Positions 44,775-54,717 of a stretch of 64,000 nt of DNA are shown here, piece after piece. The notes beneath the pieces are model-generated. The model was not told the DNA's origin. It did no database searches and worked only from the letters and a program-made list of their open reading frames with translations. Source of the DNA: Bacteroidia bacterium (GTDB lineage: Bacteria > Bacteroidota > Bacteroidia > UBA4408); the NCBI GenBank assembly GCA_020845635.1, contig JADLFI010000042.1:124001-188000 (forward strand), in the 5' to 3' direction. Every line of letters starts with the position of its first letter. The stretch's first letter is position 1. The position numbers were made by a program, and so were the translations under genes.

Positions 44775-46943
44775 ATGAAAAAAATTATTCTTCTTTTTAT
44801 TACCGCTGTATTTATAGGACAGGTTAATGTACATGCCACACCTGATGAAGGAATGTGGTTGCCTTTATTAATTAAAAGATTGAATGCCGAAGATATGGCC
44901 AAGCAAGGATGCAAACTTACCGCAGATGAAATATATCAGGTAAATAATGCGGCCTTAAAAGATGCTATTGTTAGCCTTGGATTTTGTACAGCCGAAATAG
45001 TTTCAGTAAATGGTTTGTTATTTACCAACCATCATTGCGCCTATAGTGCTATTCAGGAAAATAGTTCCGTTGAACATAATTATTTAGACAATGGTTTTTG
45101 GGCTAAATCTTATTCGGAGGAACTTAGAATTCCCGGACAAACTGCTTCTATTTTAGTAAGAATGGAAGACGTAACAGCCAAGGTTTTAGAAGGAATAAAT
45201 GATAATTCTAATACTGCAGAAAGAACAAATCAAATAAGTACAGTTACTAAGGAGATTGAAAAAACAGCATCTGAAAATGGGAGGTATAAAGCCTTGGTAA
45301 AGGATATGTTTAATGGAAACGGGTATTATTTATTTGTTTATGAGACATTTAATGATGTGCGTTTGGTAGGTGCTCCTCCACAATCTATCGGGAAATTTGG
45401 AGGTGATACCGATAATTGGATGTGGCCAAGACATACAGGAGATTTTGCCTTATTAAGAATTTATGCTAATAAGGATAATCAACCTGCCGAGTTTTCGGTA
45501 GATAATGTACCGTACAAACCAAAGCATGTTATACCGGTATCACTTAAAGGTTATAAAGAAGATGATTTTGCCATGATTATGGGTTTTCCGGGTCGCACTA
45601 ACAGATATATCACACCGGCAGCTATGGAAATGCAAATGAAAAATATTAATCCTACGCAGATTAAATTGTTTGGGAAAAAGTTAGAAATATGGAAAAAAGA
45701 CATGGATGCCGATATTAAAGTAAAAATACAATATGCTGCAAAATATGCAACTTACTCAAATAGCTGGAAATATTACATAGGGCAAACAGAAGGACTGGAA
45801 AGATTAAATGTAATTGAAACCCGTCAAAAAGAAGAGGATGCCTATAAAGCATGGGCCAATTCAAACCAACAAACCAAGAAATATGCAACTGTAATAGATG
45901 AATATACCCAAGCTATAAACAATTATAAAAATTCAATACAAGAAATACTTTATTTTTCATTTGCCGGGCGAAGTTCAGAAGCTGCCTCAATGATAAATGT
46001 TTTGGAGGCTGTGAAAAGTGAAGTATCAAAACAACCTATTGATCCCAAATTGCTTGATAATGCCATGAAAGCGGCTACAGAGAGAGGAAAAGATTTTTAT
46101 AAGGACTACAACACAGCTACTGATTTTAATGTAATGAGAGAGTTACTTGTTACTTATATTAACGATATACCCGCCATTCAACTACCACCCGCTATTGCCA
46201 AAATTGCCGGAATGAAAGGAAAAACTACCCATGAGAAAGTTGAAAAATGGCTGACCAAACTATTTGACAAAAGTATTTTTACCTCAGAAGAAAAGTATAA
46301 TAACTGGCTAAAAAAGCCTGATGCAAAGTCTTTTGATAAAGACCCTTTAGTGGTGTTTAATAACGATATTCTTAATTTTTTTAGAACTAATTTGTTGGTA
46401 AAACAACAAAAGTATATGAGTGAATCTGAAAATTATAAACGTTTATATTTAGAGGGATTAATGGAATATAAGAAAAATCATAAATTTTATCCTGATGCTA
46501 ATAGCACCGAACGTTTAACCTACGGAACTATTAAGTCATACAATCCAAAAGATGCCGTGCATTTTGATTATTATACCACTGCTGAGGGTATTCTTCAGAA
46601 ATTTAGCAAAGAACCAACCTCTGAATTTTATGTGCCTGAAAAATTAATTGATTTAATTAAAAAGAAAGATTACGGACAATATGCAGAAGAAGGGCAACTA
46701 AAAGTGGCATTTTTAACTAACAATGATATTACCGGAGGTAATTCAGGAAGTCCTGTTATGAACAATAAAGGCGAGTTAATTGGAATAGCTTTTGATGGCA
46801 ATTGGGAGGCAATGACAGGCGATTTGGTGTTTGATTCAGAATTAAAACGCACTATTTGTGTGGATATTAGATACGTACTTTTTATCATGGATAAATTTGC
46901 GGGAGCTAGTAATTTAATTAGCGAAATGCAATTAATCAAATAA
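44775..46943 (+). CDS. S46 family dipeptidyl peptidase, DPP7-type specificity
   Basis: A 722-residue periplasmic serine exopeptidase that releases dipeptides. The signal peptide ends NVHA. The catalytic His is in FTNHHCAYSAI (86/87), the Asp region is GGDTDNWMWPRHTGDFAL, and the nucleophile is Ser657 in TGGNSGSPV. Gly675, 18 residues after the Ser (FDGNWEAM), matches Gly666 of Porphyromonas gingivalis DPP7. The acidic-specific DPP11 has Arg673 there. A preference for hydrophobic or small P1 residues is therefore predicted. The family is typical of peptide-fermenting and environmental Bacteroidota. It may share a transcript with the upstream kinase gene. Confidence 0.93.
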   Translation: MKKIILLFITAVFIGQVNVHATPDEGMWLPLLIKRLNAEDMAKQGCKLTADEIYQVNNAALKDAIVSLGFCTAEIVSVNGLLFTNHHCAYSAIQENSSVEHNYLDNGFWAKSYSEELRIPGQTASILVRMEDVTAKVLEGINDNSNTAERTNQISTVTKEIEKTASENGRYKALVKDMFNGNGYYLFVYETFNDVRLVGAPPQSIGKFGGDTDNWMWPRHTGDFALLRIYANKDNQPAEFSVDNVPYKPKHVIPVSLKGYKEDDFAMIMGFPGRTNRYITPAAMEMQMKNINPTQIKLFGKKLEIWKKDMDADIKVKIQYAAKYATYSNSWKYYIGQTEGLERLNVIETRQKEEDAYKAWANSNQQTKKYATVIDEYTQAINNYKNSIQEILYFSFAGRSSEAASMINVLEAVKSEVSKQPIDPKLLDNAMKAATERGKDFYKDYNTATDFNVMRELLVTYINDIPAIQLPPAIAKIAGMKGKTTHEKVEKWLTKLFDKSIFTSEEKYNNWLKKPDAKSFDKDPLVVFNNDILNFFRTNLLVKQQKYMSESENYKRLYLEGLMEYKKNHKFYPDANSTERLTYGTIKSYNPKDAVHFDYYTTAEGILQKFSKEPTSEFYVPEKLIDLIKKKDYGQYAEEGQLKVAFLTNNDITGGNSGSPVMNNKGELIGIAFDGNWEAMTGDLVFDSELKRTICVDIRYVLFIMDKFAGASNLISEMQLIK

Positions 46944-47013
46944 TAATTACCAAATATTTTATTGAATTAATATTTAGGTTAAGTTTGTATTTTAACCTGT
47001 AAATTGTTGCGCC

Positions 47014-48111
47014 ATGTCAATTTCAAGAAAAGTAATTTTCTTTTTTAATGTTATGGCCATAGCCGTATTGCTTTTGTGCTTTATTAGTCCGTATGTTAGT
47101 CCCGGAAAATTTTGGCCTTTATCTTTTTTTGGGTTAATATATCCACTCATTTTTACTATTAATTTAATTTTTGTTTTTTATTGGTTATTACGTAAAAGCC
47201 CTATAGCACTCTTGTCAGGTCTGTTATTGGCGTATTCGCTCTTTCATTATACTGTTATTTTCAAATTCAGATGGAATGACGAAATAGTTGATAACTCGAA
47301 AAATTCAATAAAAGTAATGAGCTTTAATGTACGTTTGTTCGACTTGTACAATTGGAGCAAAAACAAAGAAACCCGTGAAAAAATATTTGAATTGATTGAA
47401 AAGGAAAAGCCTGATATATTAGCTATTCAGGAGTTTTATGCCGATGATGTAAATGATTTTATTAATATAAATACATTAAAACAAAGATTTAATCTACCCT
47501 ACGAAGATTATGAGTTTACCCTATCGCTCAGAAATATACACCATTGGGGAATAGCCACCTTTAGCAAATTCAAAATTGTGGGTTCAGGGCATGTTAACTT
47601 TAGGTTAAAAAGCAATAATATATGTATTTATAGCGATTTGCTTATAGGTAAAGATACCGTAAGAGTATATAATATGCACCTTCAAAGTATTCATTTGGGT
47701 AAAGAAGATTATGTTTTCTTAAAAGCACTTGGTTCCGAAAAAGCTGATGTTGATGAATATCAGGGAACAAGGCGCATAGCCGGACGTTTAAAAAGAGCTT
47801 TTATTAAAAGAGCCGAACAGGTTGATAGCGTTGCCAAAAGTATTCAAGACTCACCATATGCCAAAATTGTTTGTGGCGATTTTAACGATACACCTATTTC
47901 ATATACTTACCGCTCTCTAACCCGAAACCTTAAAGATGCTTTTGTTACCGCAGGAAAAGGGTTAGGAGGCACCTATAATGAGTTTTATCCGGGGTATAGG
48001 ATAGATTACATATTGTATGATAATAAATTCAATGCCCACAACTTTGTTACTCACCAAGAGAAACTTTCAGACCACAACGCTATAAGTTGTATTTTTACCT
48101 TAAATAAGTAG
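47014..48111 (+). CDS. Membrane-anchored endonuclease/exonuclease/phosphatase family protein
   Basis: A 365-residue protein with three N-terminal membrane helices (about residues 8-28, 33-58 and 62-80), followed by an EEP domain. Visible EEP motifs are KVMSFNVRLFDLYNW, ILAIQEFY (metal Glu), YNMHLQSIHLG, VCGDFNDTPISYTY and LSDHNAISC (catalytic His). Substrates of this family range from DNA to inositol phosphates and sphingomyelin; membrane anchoring argues for a phosphodiesterase or lipid-linked substrate, which is inference. Confidence 0.88.
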   Translation: MSISRKVIFFFNVMAIAVLLLCFISPYVSPGKFWPLSFFGLIYPLIFTINLIFVFYWLLRKSPIALLSGLLLAYSLFHYTVIFKFRWNDEIVDNSKNSIKVMSFNVRLFDLYNWSKNKETREKIFELIEKEKPDILAIQEFYADDVNDFININTLKQRFNLPYEDYEFTLSLRNIHHWGIATFSKFKIVGSGHVNFRLKSNNICIYSDLLIGKDTVRVYNMHLQSIHLGKEDYVFLKALGSEKADVDEYQGTRRIAGRLKRAFIKRAEQVDSVAKSIQDSPYAKIVCGDFNDTPISYTYRSLTRNLKDAFVTAGKGLGGTYNEFYPGYRIDYILYDNKFNAHNFVTHQEKLSDHNAISCIFTLNK

Positions 48112-48429
48112 AGCCATAAGTAATTTTAAACCACCCCGATTTGATGTTTCTTTTTTGAAAACCACCTAATCAATTTTTGGTATTGAAAGAATACATACAA
48201 ATTTTTCTGCTTCCTACAAACGGCTACAGTCCCTCTTTTATAGTTTATTTAACCCTCTTTTGGTAATAACTGCATGTAAAATGAATATTTTTACACAAAT
48301 TTTTTTTTATAAATATTTGCAAGACAAACATTTACATAAAAATACTATGAGATGTTAAAAAAGCAACTCAATTATTTGTCAACTATTTGTATATTCGCAG
48401 CCCTAAATTGATAAATAAAAAAATTAGAA
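48112..48429. other. Intergenic region upstream of the PpiD-like gene
   Basis: No gene, hairpin or repeat of note is seen. TATATTCG at 48390-48397 is a near match to the -7 box, 32 bp before the ATG; a TTTG lies only 11 bp upstream of it, so the promoter call is weak. Confidence 0.4.
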
Positions 48430-50532
48430 ATGAGCCTACTTAAAGATATCCGTAACCGTTCCGGATTACTTGTAACCATTATTGCAATTGCATTGTTGAT
48501 TTTTATTTTGGAAAGCGCCCTTGAATCAAGAAGAGGCTTATCGGTTTCCGATCAAAGTAAAGTTGCGGTAATAAACGGTAAAGATGTTAGTATTATTGAG
48601 TTTCAAGATAAATTAGATCAAGCAGAAACTAATCAAAAGTCGCAATCGCCTAACGGAACCATTGATGAAAATATGCGCGATAATCTTCGTCAACAGGTAT
48701 GGAATCAAATTTTGATAGAATATATTGTAAAACCTAGATACAGTCAATTGGGATTAGGAGTTTCTACTGATGAATTATATGACATGGTTCAAGGCAAAGA
48801 TCCGCATCCGCAAATTAAACAAGCCTTTAGCGACCCTAATACTAAAGAGTTTAAGCCTGAAAACGTAGTTAATTTCCTGAAAAACATGGAAAAGGACGAA
48901 ACGGGCGATACAAAGCACCGTTGGATTGTTTTTGAACAAGCCATGAAAGAAGAAAGGGTTTCACAAAAGTACACTGCAATGGTTAAAAAAGGTATTTATA
49001 TAACCACTGCCGAGGCCAAAAGAAATTATGCAGGAACTACACAAACAGCTAACTTCAGATTTGTAGCAAAGCGTTATTCAGATATTCAAGACAGTACTAT
49101 CACTGTTTCTGAAGATGAGATTAAAAAATATTATAACGAAAATAAGAACAAGTATAAGCAGACCGAAACTGTTCGTGGATTTGATTATGTAGAATTTAAT
49201 GTTGTTCCTTCTAACGATGACCGCCAAGCTGCCTTAGAAAGTATGGAAAAATTAAAACCTGAATTTATTAAGGCAGAGGTTGATTCTGATTTTGTTAATC
49301 AAAACTCTGACAACAGATATGTAGCAAAATATATTGACCGTGGTGCAGGATTTATTTATTTTGATAGCCTATTACGTTCTCCAATAGGAACAGTAGTTGG
49401 TCCTTATGTAGAAGGTACCGTATTTAAAATATCAAAACTCTCCGGTACTGCCATGATGCCTGATTCGGTTAAAGCACGTCATATATTAATTAGCATTGAA
49501 AATGGCAATGTGGCAAAGGCAAAAGAAAAAGCCGATAGCTTAAAAAACGCAATAAAAGGGGGTAAAAAGTTTGAGGATTTAGCCATGGAGTTTTCAAAAG
49601 ACCCAGGTTCGGCAGCCAAAGGCGGAGATTTGGGATGGTTTAAAGAAGGAATGATGGTTAAACCTTTTAATGATGCTTGTTTTCATGGTAAAATTGGCGA
49701 TTTACAAGTGGTTGAAAGTCAATTCGGGGTACATTTAATAGAAGTTACCGCCAAAGGGGTTGAGACCAAAAAATTATTGTTATCTACGGTTGATCATAAC
49801 TTAATGCCAAGCTCTGCCACATATCAGTATTATTATGGTAAAGCCAATGAGTTTGCAGGAAAAAACAACCAAAAAGCTACTTTTGAAAGTACTGTTAAAG
49901 AACAAGGTTTAAACAAAAGAAGTGCCGACAATATTAGAGAAACAGATAAAAACTTTAATGGAATTGAAAATGCACGTGAAGTGGTAAGATGGGCTTACGG
50001 GGCAAAAAAGGATGAAGTGTCGCAAGTGTTTCAGATAGGTGACCGTTATATTATTGCTATGCTTACCAAAATTAAGGAGAAAGGAATTTTACCTTTAGAG
50101 GAAGTTCATGAATCTGTTGAAAACGAAGCTAAGAAGCAAAAGAAAGCCGAAAAATATATTGCCGAGTTTGAAAGTAATTTAAAAGGCGCTACCTCTATTG
50201 ACCAAGTAGCGCAAAAAATGAACTTACAGGTAGAAGAGAGTGGACCACAAACTTTTATAACCGGTATGCTAAACGGATATGGTAGAGAAGCAGCGATTAT
50301 TGGCGATGTATTTGGTTCAAAAGTAAAAACATTGAGCAAAGCAAGTAAAGGAGAGAATGCAGTATTTATATATGAAGTATCTGAACTTTCAGAACTGCAA
50401 CCTTCTGCCGATAATTATAAATCAAATAGAGAGAAAGTTGGAAATAGCCTTAGACAACGAGTTGATTATGAAATTTTTGACGCTTTGAAAAATAAAGCAG
50501 ATATCGAAGATAGAAGAGCCATATTTTTCTAA
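48430..50532 (+). CDS. PpiD-like periplasmic peptidyl-prolyl isomerase chaperone
   Basis: A 700-residue protein with one N-terminal membrane anchor (LLVTIIAIALLIFILESAL). A SurA_N/PpiD-like helical chaperone region follows (about residues 35-200). A parvulin domain lies at about 345-445: VKARHILISIENG, GGKKFEDLAMEFSKDPGSAAKGGDLGWF and FGVHLIEVT are its signature. A C-terminal helical region (about 455-690) completes the chaperone. PpiD and SurA help periplasmic and outer-membrane proteins fold. The single inner-membrane anchor makes PpiD the closer match. A terminator follows. Confidence 0.92.
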   Translation: MSLLKDIRNRSGLLVTIIAIALLIFILESALESRRGLSVSDQSKVAVINGKDVSIIEFQDKLDQAETNQKSQSPNGTIDENMRDNLRQQVWNQILIEYIVKPRYSQLGLGVSTDELYDMVQGKDPHPQIKQAFSDPNTKEFKPENVVNFLKNMEKDETGDTKHRWIVFEQAMKEERVSQKYTAMVKKGIYITTAEAKRNYAGTTQTANFRFVAKRYSDIQDSTITVSEDEIKKYYNENKNKYKQTETVRGFDYVEFNVVPSNDDRQAALESMEKLKPEFIKAEVDSDFVNQNSDNRYVAKYIDRGAGFIYFDSLLRSPIGTVVGPYVEGTVFKISKLSGTAMMPDSVKARHILISIENGNVAKAKEKADSLKNAIKGGKKFEDLAMEFSKDPGSAAKGGDLGWFKEGMMVKPFNDACFHGKIGDLQVVESQFGVHLIEVTAKGVETKKLLLSTVDHNLMPSSATYQYYYGKANEFAGKNNQKATFESTVKEQGLNKRSADNIRETDKNFNGIENAREVVRWAYGAKKDEVSQVFQIGDRYIIAMLTKIKEKGILPLEEVHESVENEAKKQKKAEKYIAEFESNLKGATSIDQVAQKMNLQVEESGPQTFITGMLNGYGREAAIIGDVFGSKVKTLSKASKGENAVFIYEVSELSELQPSADNYKSNREKVGNSLRQRVDYEIFDALKNKADIEDRRAIFF

Positions 50533-50552
50533 TTAATAATATTTAATTAGTT

Positions 50553-50581
50553 AAAAGGATAGAATTTTCTATCCTTTTTTT
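50553..50581 (+). terminator. Rho-independent terminator after the PpiD-like gene
   Basis: A 10-bp stem AAAAGGATAG/CTATCCTTTT encloses the loop AATTTT and continues into a run of seven Ts in total, 20 bp beyond the stop codon. Confidence 0.9.
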
Positions 50582-50692
50582 ATTTATAAAAAAATAATTA
50601 ACTACCTTAGCCTACCTATAACTTTATAAAGTTAAAAGTTAAGTAACCAATTGTATTAATTTATTCCAAACAAAAAGAAACATCTGTTTGAT

Positions 50693-52441
50693 ATGAAAAA
50701 AAGATGGAGTTTACAAGAAGATGTTGATAGGAGTGTAATAGGACTACTTAGCCTGCAGTTAGGTGTAAAACCCTTGCTGAGCCGTATTCTTTATTTACGT
50801 GGCATAAAAAATTGGGATGACGCCAAAAATTTCTTTAGACCCGAACTATCTAAATTACATGACCCATTCTTGATGAGTGGAATGGATTTGGCCATTACAC
50901 GCATTGAGGCAGCTATAAAAAATAATGAAAAAATTTTGGTTTATGGCGACTATGATGTTGATGGTACTACTGCAGTAGCTTTAGTTTACTCATTCTTTAA
51001 AACATTCTATGAAAATCTTGATTTTTATATCCCAGATAGATATAGTGAAGGATATGGAATATCGTTTCAAGGAATAGATTATGCCCATAAAAATGATTTT
51101 AAATTAATTATAGCCCTAGATTGTGGTATAAAATCAACCGACAAAATTGATTATGCCAATGAAAAAGGAATTGATTTCATAATTTGCGACCATCATTTGC
51201 CCGGAAACAGATTGCCTAACGCGGTAGCTGTTTTAGACCCTAAAATTGAACACTGTAAGTATCCTTTCAAAGAACTTTCAGGCTGTGGAATTGGATACAA
51301 ATTAATACAAGCCTATTCTAAACGAAATAACTTACCCGAATCAGACTTAGAGCAATATTTAGATTTGGTGGCCGTAAGCATAGCTTCAGATATTGTACCG
51401 ATAGTTGATGAGAACAGAATCTTAGCCTACTACGGTTTACAGGTACTTAACAATAGAAAGAGAAAAGGATTTGATGCTATTTTAACCCTAGCCGGATTTA
51501 ATAAAAAACTAAGCATTACCGATATTGTCTTTACAATTGCTCCGCGAATTAATGCTGCCGGCCGTATTGCCAGTGGAAGAACAGCCGTTGAACTACTTAT
51601 ATCAGATACCCCCGAGGAGGCCTTAAATTCTAGCGAAGAAATTAATATTTCTAACGCTGAGCGTAGAACACTTGACCAGAATACCACCAAACAGGCATTA
51701 AGCATGTTGGAAGAGCTTGATGACAATGCCAATAAAAAAAGCACTGTATTGTACAATCCCGAATGGCATAAAGGTGTTGTGGGTATTGTGGCTTCACGCT
51801 TAACCGACAAATACTATAGACCAACAGTAATACTTACTTCATCAAATGGAATGGCAACAGGTTCGGCACGTTCAGTTAAAGATTTTGATGTTTACAAGGC
51901 ACTGGAGGCATGTAGTGATTTATTGGAACAATATGGTGGACATAAGTACGCTGCAGGGCTTACTTTAAAAACAGAAAATGTTAATGCATTTATGGCAAAA
52001 TTTGAAATGGTAGTTTCACAAACTATTGAAACGCGTTTACTGACACCCGAAGTAGAAATTGATGCTGAAGTTAGGTTAGAAGATTTAGATGCTAAATTCC
52101 TGCGTATTTTAAAGCAGTTGGCACCGTTTGGTCCGGGAAACATGATGCCTGTTTTTTTGGTTAGAGGGGTAAAAGATAAAGGTTTTGCGAGGCTTGTTGG
52201 AAATAATCATTTAAAATTAGATATTTATCAGGATGACTATAAACAATCGTTTCCGGCTATAGCCTTTAATGCCGGAGATAAATACGAAAAACTGCTTGAA
52301 AACTCAAGCTTTGACATTTGCTTTACGGTAGAAGAAAATGAATTTAATGGAAATGTTTCCTTGCAATTAAATATAAAAGATATTAAATTTGAATACCAAA
52401 AAACATATTGTCCAAAAGCATTTTTAGATAAGAATAGTTAA
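50693..52441 (+). CDS. recJ: Single-stranded-DNA-specific exonuclease RecJ
   Basis: RecJ degrades ssDNA 5' to 3' in recombination and mismatch repair. It has 582 residues. The DHH phosphoesterase core shows [14 protein letters not shown] near residue 83, ALDCGIKS and CDHHLPG near residue 164. The DHHA1 domain has [23 protein letters not shown] and the [11 protein letters not shown] motif. An OB-fold C-terminal domain ([17 protein letters not shown]) follows. The architecture is complete. paaA begins 17 bp downstream on the same strand. Confidence 0.96.
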   Translation: MKKRWSLQEDVDRSVIGLLSLQLGVKPLLSRILYLRGIKNWDDAKNFFRPELSKLHDPFLMSGMDLAITRIEAAIKNNEKILVYGDYDVDGTTAVALVYSFFKTFYENLDFYIPDRYSEGYGISFQGIDYAHKNDFKLIIALDCGIKSTDKIDYANEKGIDFIICDHHLPGNRLPNAVAVLDPKIEHCKYPFKELSGCGIGYKLIQAYSKRNNLPESDLEQYLDLVAVSIASDIVPIVDENRILAYYGLQVLNNRKRKGFDAILTLAGFNKKLSITDIVFTIAPRINAAGRIASGRTAVELLISDTPEEALNSSEEINISNAERRTLDQNTTKQALSMLEELDDNANKKSTVLYNPEWHKGVVGIVASRLTDKYYRPTVILTSSNGMATGSARSVKDFDVYKALEACSDLLEQYGGHKYAAGLTLKTENVNAFMAKFEMVVSQTIETRLLTPEVEIDAEVRLEDLDAKFLRILKQLAPFGPGNMMPVFLVRGVKDKGFARLVGNNHLKLDIYQDDYKQSFPAIAFNAGDKYEKLLENSSFDICFTVEENEFNGNVSLQLNIKDIKFEYQKTYCPKAFLDKNS

Positions 52442-52458
52442 ACCAAAACTATAACACT

Positions 52459-53394
52459 ATGGAAGATGAAGCTTTATTAAAAAAATTTCAGGAGAAGATT
52501 GATAGCGGGATAAAAATTGAACCTAAAGATTGGATGCCTGAAGCTTATAGAAAACAACTCATACGTATGATTAGTCAACATGCACATTCCGAAATTGTTG
52601 GAATGTTGCCTGAAGGTAATTGGGTTACTCGAGCACCTAGCCTAAAACGTAAAGCGGTTTTATTGGCCAAGATTCAAGATGAAGCAGGGCATGGTTTGTA
52701 CTTATATAGTGCTGCCGAAACCCTAGGCATTGATAGAACCGAAATGCTTCAACAACTACTTAGTGGTAAAGCAAAATACTCTAGTATTTTTAACTATCCT
52801 TCGTTAACCTGGGCCGATATGGGCGCAATAGGTTGGTTAGTTGATGGTGCAGCTATTATGAATCAAACGATGTTAGCCAAAGGGTCTTATGGCCCGTACT
52901 CACGTGCTATGGTTAGAATATGTAAAGAAGAAAGTTTTCATAATCGTCAAGGTTACGAAATTATGCATACATTAGCCAATGGTACACCTGAGCAAAGAGC
53001 AATGGCACAAGATGCACTTAACCGTTGGTGGTGGTCGGCAATTATGATGCTTGGCCCTTCTGACTCGCAATCACCAAACTCGGAACAACTGATGAAATGG
53101 AAAATTAAATTAGAGTCAAATGACCAGATAAGACAACGATTTATTGACCGTACTGTTCCACAAGCTGAGTTTTTGGGATTGCAAATTCCTGATAAAGACT
53201 TAAAGTTTAATGAAAAAACAGGTCATTATGAGCATGGCGAAATTAACTGGAAAGAGTTTTTTGATGTAATTGCAGGTAATGGTCCTTGCAATAAGAAAAG
53301 AATGATTGACCGTATTAATGCCGATAAAAACGGTGCTTGGGTTAGAGCTGCTGCAAACGCATATGCTGCTAAAAAAGCTATGGCAACGGCATAG
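52459..53394 (+). CDS. paaA: Phenylacetyl-CoA epoxidase catalytic subunit PaaA, isolated gene
   Basis: PaaA is the diiron catalytic subunit of the phenylacetyl-CoA 1,2-epoxidase. It has 311 residues, the normal length. The ferritin-like iron site is intact: Glu45 (HSEIVG), the E75-x2-H78 pair in QDEAGHG and the E158-x2-H161 pair in KEESFH. Substrate-side stretches such as [13 protein letters not shown] and [15 protein letters not shown] are conserved. The partners PaaB, PaaC, PaaD and PaaE, which the E. coli complex needs, are absent here: the gene sits between recJ (17 bp upstream) and convergent folC. Either the other subunits are encoded elsewhere or the protein acts differently. Confidence 0.93.
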   Translation: MEDEALLKKFQEKIDSGIKIEPKDWMPEAYRKQLIRMISQHAHSEIVGMLPEGNWVTRAPSLKRKAVLLAKIQDEAGHGLYLYSAAETLGIDRTEMLQQLLSGKAKYSSIFNYPSLTWADMGAIGWLVDGAAIMNQTMLAKGSYGPYSRAMVRICKEESFHNRQGYEIMHTLANGTPEQRAMAQDALNRWWWSAIMMLGPSDSQSPNSEQLMKWKIKLESNDQIRQRFIDRTVPQAEFLGLQIPDKDLKFNEKTGHYEHGEINWKEFFDVIAGNGPCNKKRMIDRINADKNGAWVRAAANAYAAKKAMATA

Positions 53395-53428
53395 ACAAGA
53401 AACTGCTTGAGGAGTTTACTCTACGTTA

Positions 53429-54715
53429 TTATATTATTTCTGCTACAGTAAAGGTTGAACCTCCAACAAAGATTAAATCATTTGTTAAGGCTTGTTTTTT
53501 AGCTGCATTTAATGCTTTACGCACACTTCCATACACTTTACCTCTAAGGTTAAAAATATTAGCCTCTTGAGCTAGTGTATCGGCCTGCATTCCGCGCGGA
53601 ATGTTTGCCTTGCAAAAATAATATTCGGCATTTTTAGGGAGCATACTTAATATTTTGGTAACATCTTTGTCGTTAACCATCCCCAATACAAAGTGTAATT
53701 TCTGATACGATAAGCTATTAATTTGTTTGAGAACGAAAGAAATTCCGGCCTCATTATGCCCCGTATCGGCAATAATCAATGGCTTTTTATGGATTACCTG
53801 CCAACGTCCGTATAATCCTGTATTATCTACCACCTTTTCAATTCCGGCTTTAATATCCTTCTTGCGTATATTAAATTTTGCTTTTTGCAACAATTTCACG
53901 GTTTGCAGCACTGTCAATATATTTTCTTGCTGATAAATTCCTTTTAATTGCGGACAAACTTTTTTGAAAACTAAAGTATTCCCTTCATATACGGCAAATG
54001 CAGAATCTTGCTTATTAATAGATTTCAGACAAAAATTCTGGTCGGAAAAAAATATTGGGGCGCTACACACCTTGGCTTTATCAATAAAAATTGAGCTTAC
54101 TTCGGGCTGACTTTTGCCAATTACTACCGGGGTATTATTTTTTATAATGCCTGCTTTTTCGCCAGCTATTGAAACTAAATCGTTTCCTAACAAAGTTACA
54201 TGGTCTTTACTGATATTCGTAATAACACTTACTAGAGGTTGAATAATGTTTGTGCTGTCGAGCCTACCACCGAGTCCGGTTTCAATAATTGCAATATCAA
54301 CTTTCTTTTCTTTAAAATATTGAAAGGCCATACCTACTGTCATTTCAAAAAATGAAGGTTTAATAATTTCGAAATCTTTTTGATATTGACTTATGAATTC
54401 AGTTACGTATTTTTTAGAAACCTTCTTTCCGTTAATTTTAATTCTTTCTCTAAAATCTTTTAAATGAGGTGAAGTATATAAGCCTGTTTTATAACCAGCC
54501 TGTTGCAAAATTGAGGCTATGCTGTGGCTTACAGAACCTTTACCATTAGTTCCTGCAATATGAATACTTTTAAATGACCAATGTGGATGATTTAATAGTC
54601 GGTCAATAGCAAAAGTATTATCTAAGTTGTTTTTATATGCAGCACTTCCTACTCGATGAAACATCGGCAAATGATTATACATATAGCCTAATGCATCTTG
54701 ATAAGATAAGGGCAT
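53429..54715 (-). CDS. folC: Bifunctional folylpolyglutamate/dihydrofolate synthase
   Basis: A 428-residue Mur-ligase-like enzyme that joins glutamate to dihydropteroate and adds further glutamates to folates. The P-loop is HIAGTNGKGSVSHSIASIL, followed by YTSPHLKDFRERIKING, the metal/ATP motif IIETGLGGRLDSTN, and the C-terminal DTGHNEAG with VLGMVNDKD. All are characteristic. It starts 2 bp after the tonB-like gene and so is transcribed with the exbBD-tonB group. Confidence 0.95.
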   Translation of the reverse strand: MPLSYQDALGYMYNHLPMFHRVGSAAYKNNLDNTFAIDRLLNHPHWSFKSIHIAGTNGKGSVSHSIASILQQAGYKTGLYTSPHLKDFRERIKINGKKVSKKYVTEFISQYQKDFEIIKPSFFEMTVGMAFQYFKEKKVDIAIIETGLGGRLDSTNIIQPLVSVITNISKDHVTLLGNDLVSIAGEKAGIIKNNTPVVIGKSQPEVSSIFIDKAKVCSAPIFFSDQNFCLKSINKQDSAFAVYEGNTLVFKKVCPQLKGIYQQENILTVLQTVKLLQKAKFNIRKKDIKAGIEKVVDNTGLYGRWQVIHKKPLIIADTGHNEAGISFVLKQINSLSYQKLHFVLGMVNDKDVTKILSMLPKNAEYYFCKANIPRGMQADTLAQEANIFNLRGKVYGSVRKALNAAKKQALTNDLIFVGGSTFTVAEII

Positions 54716-54717
54716 AA

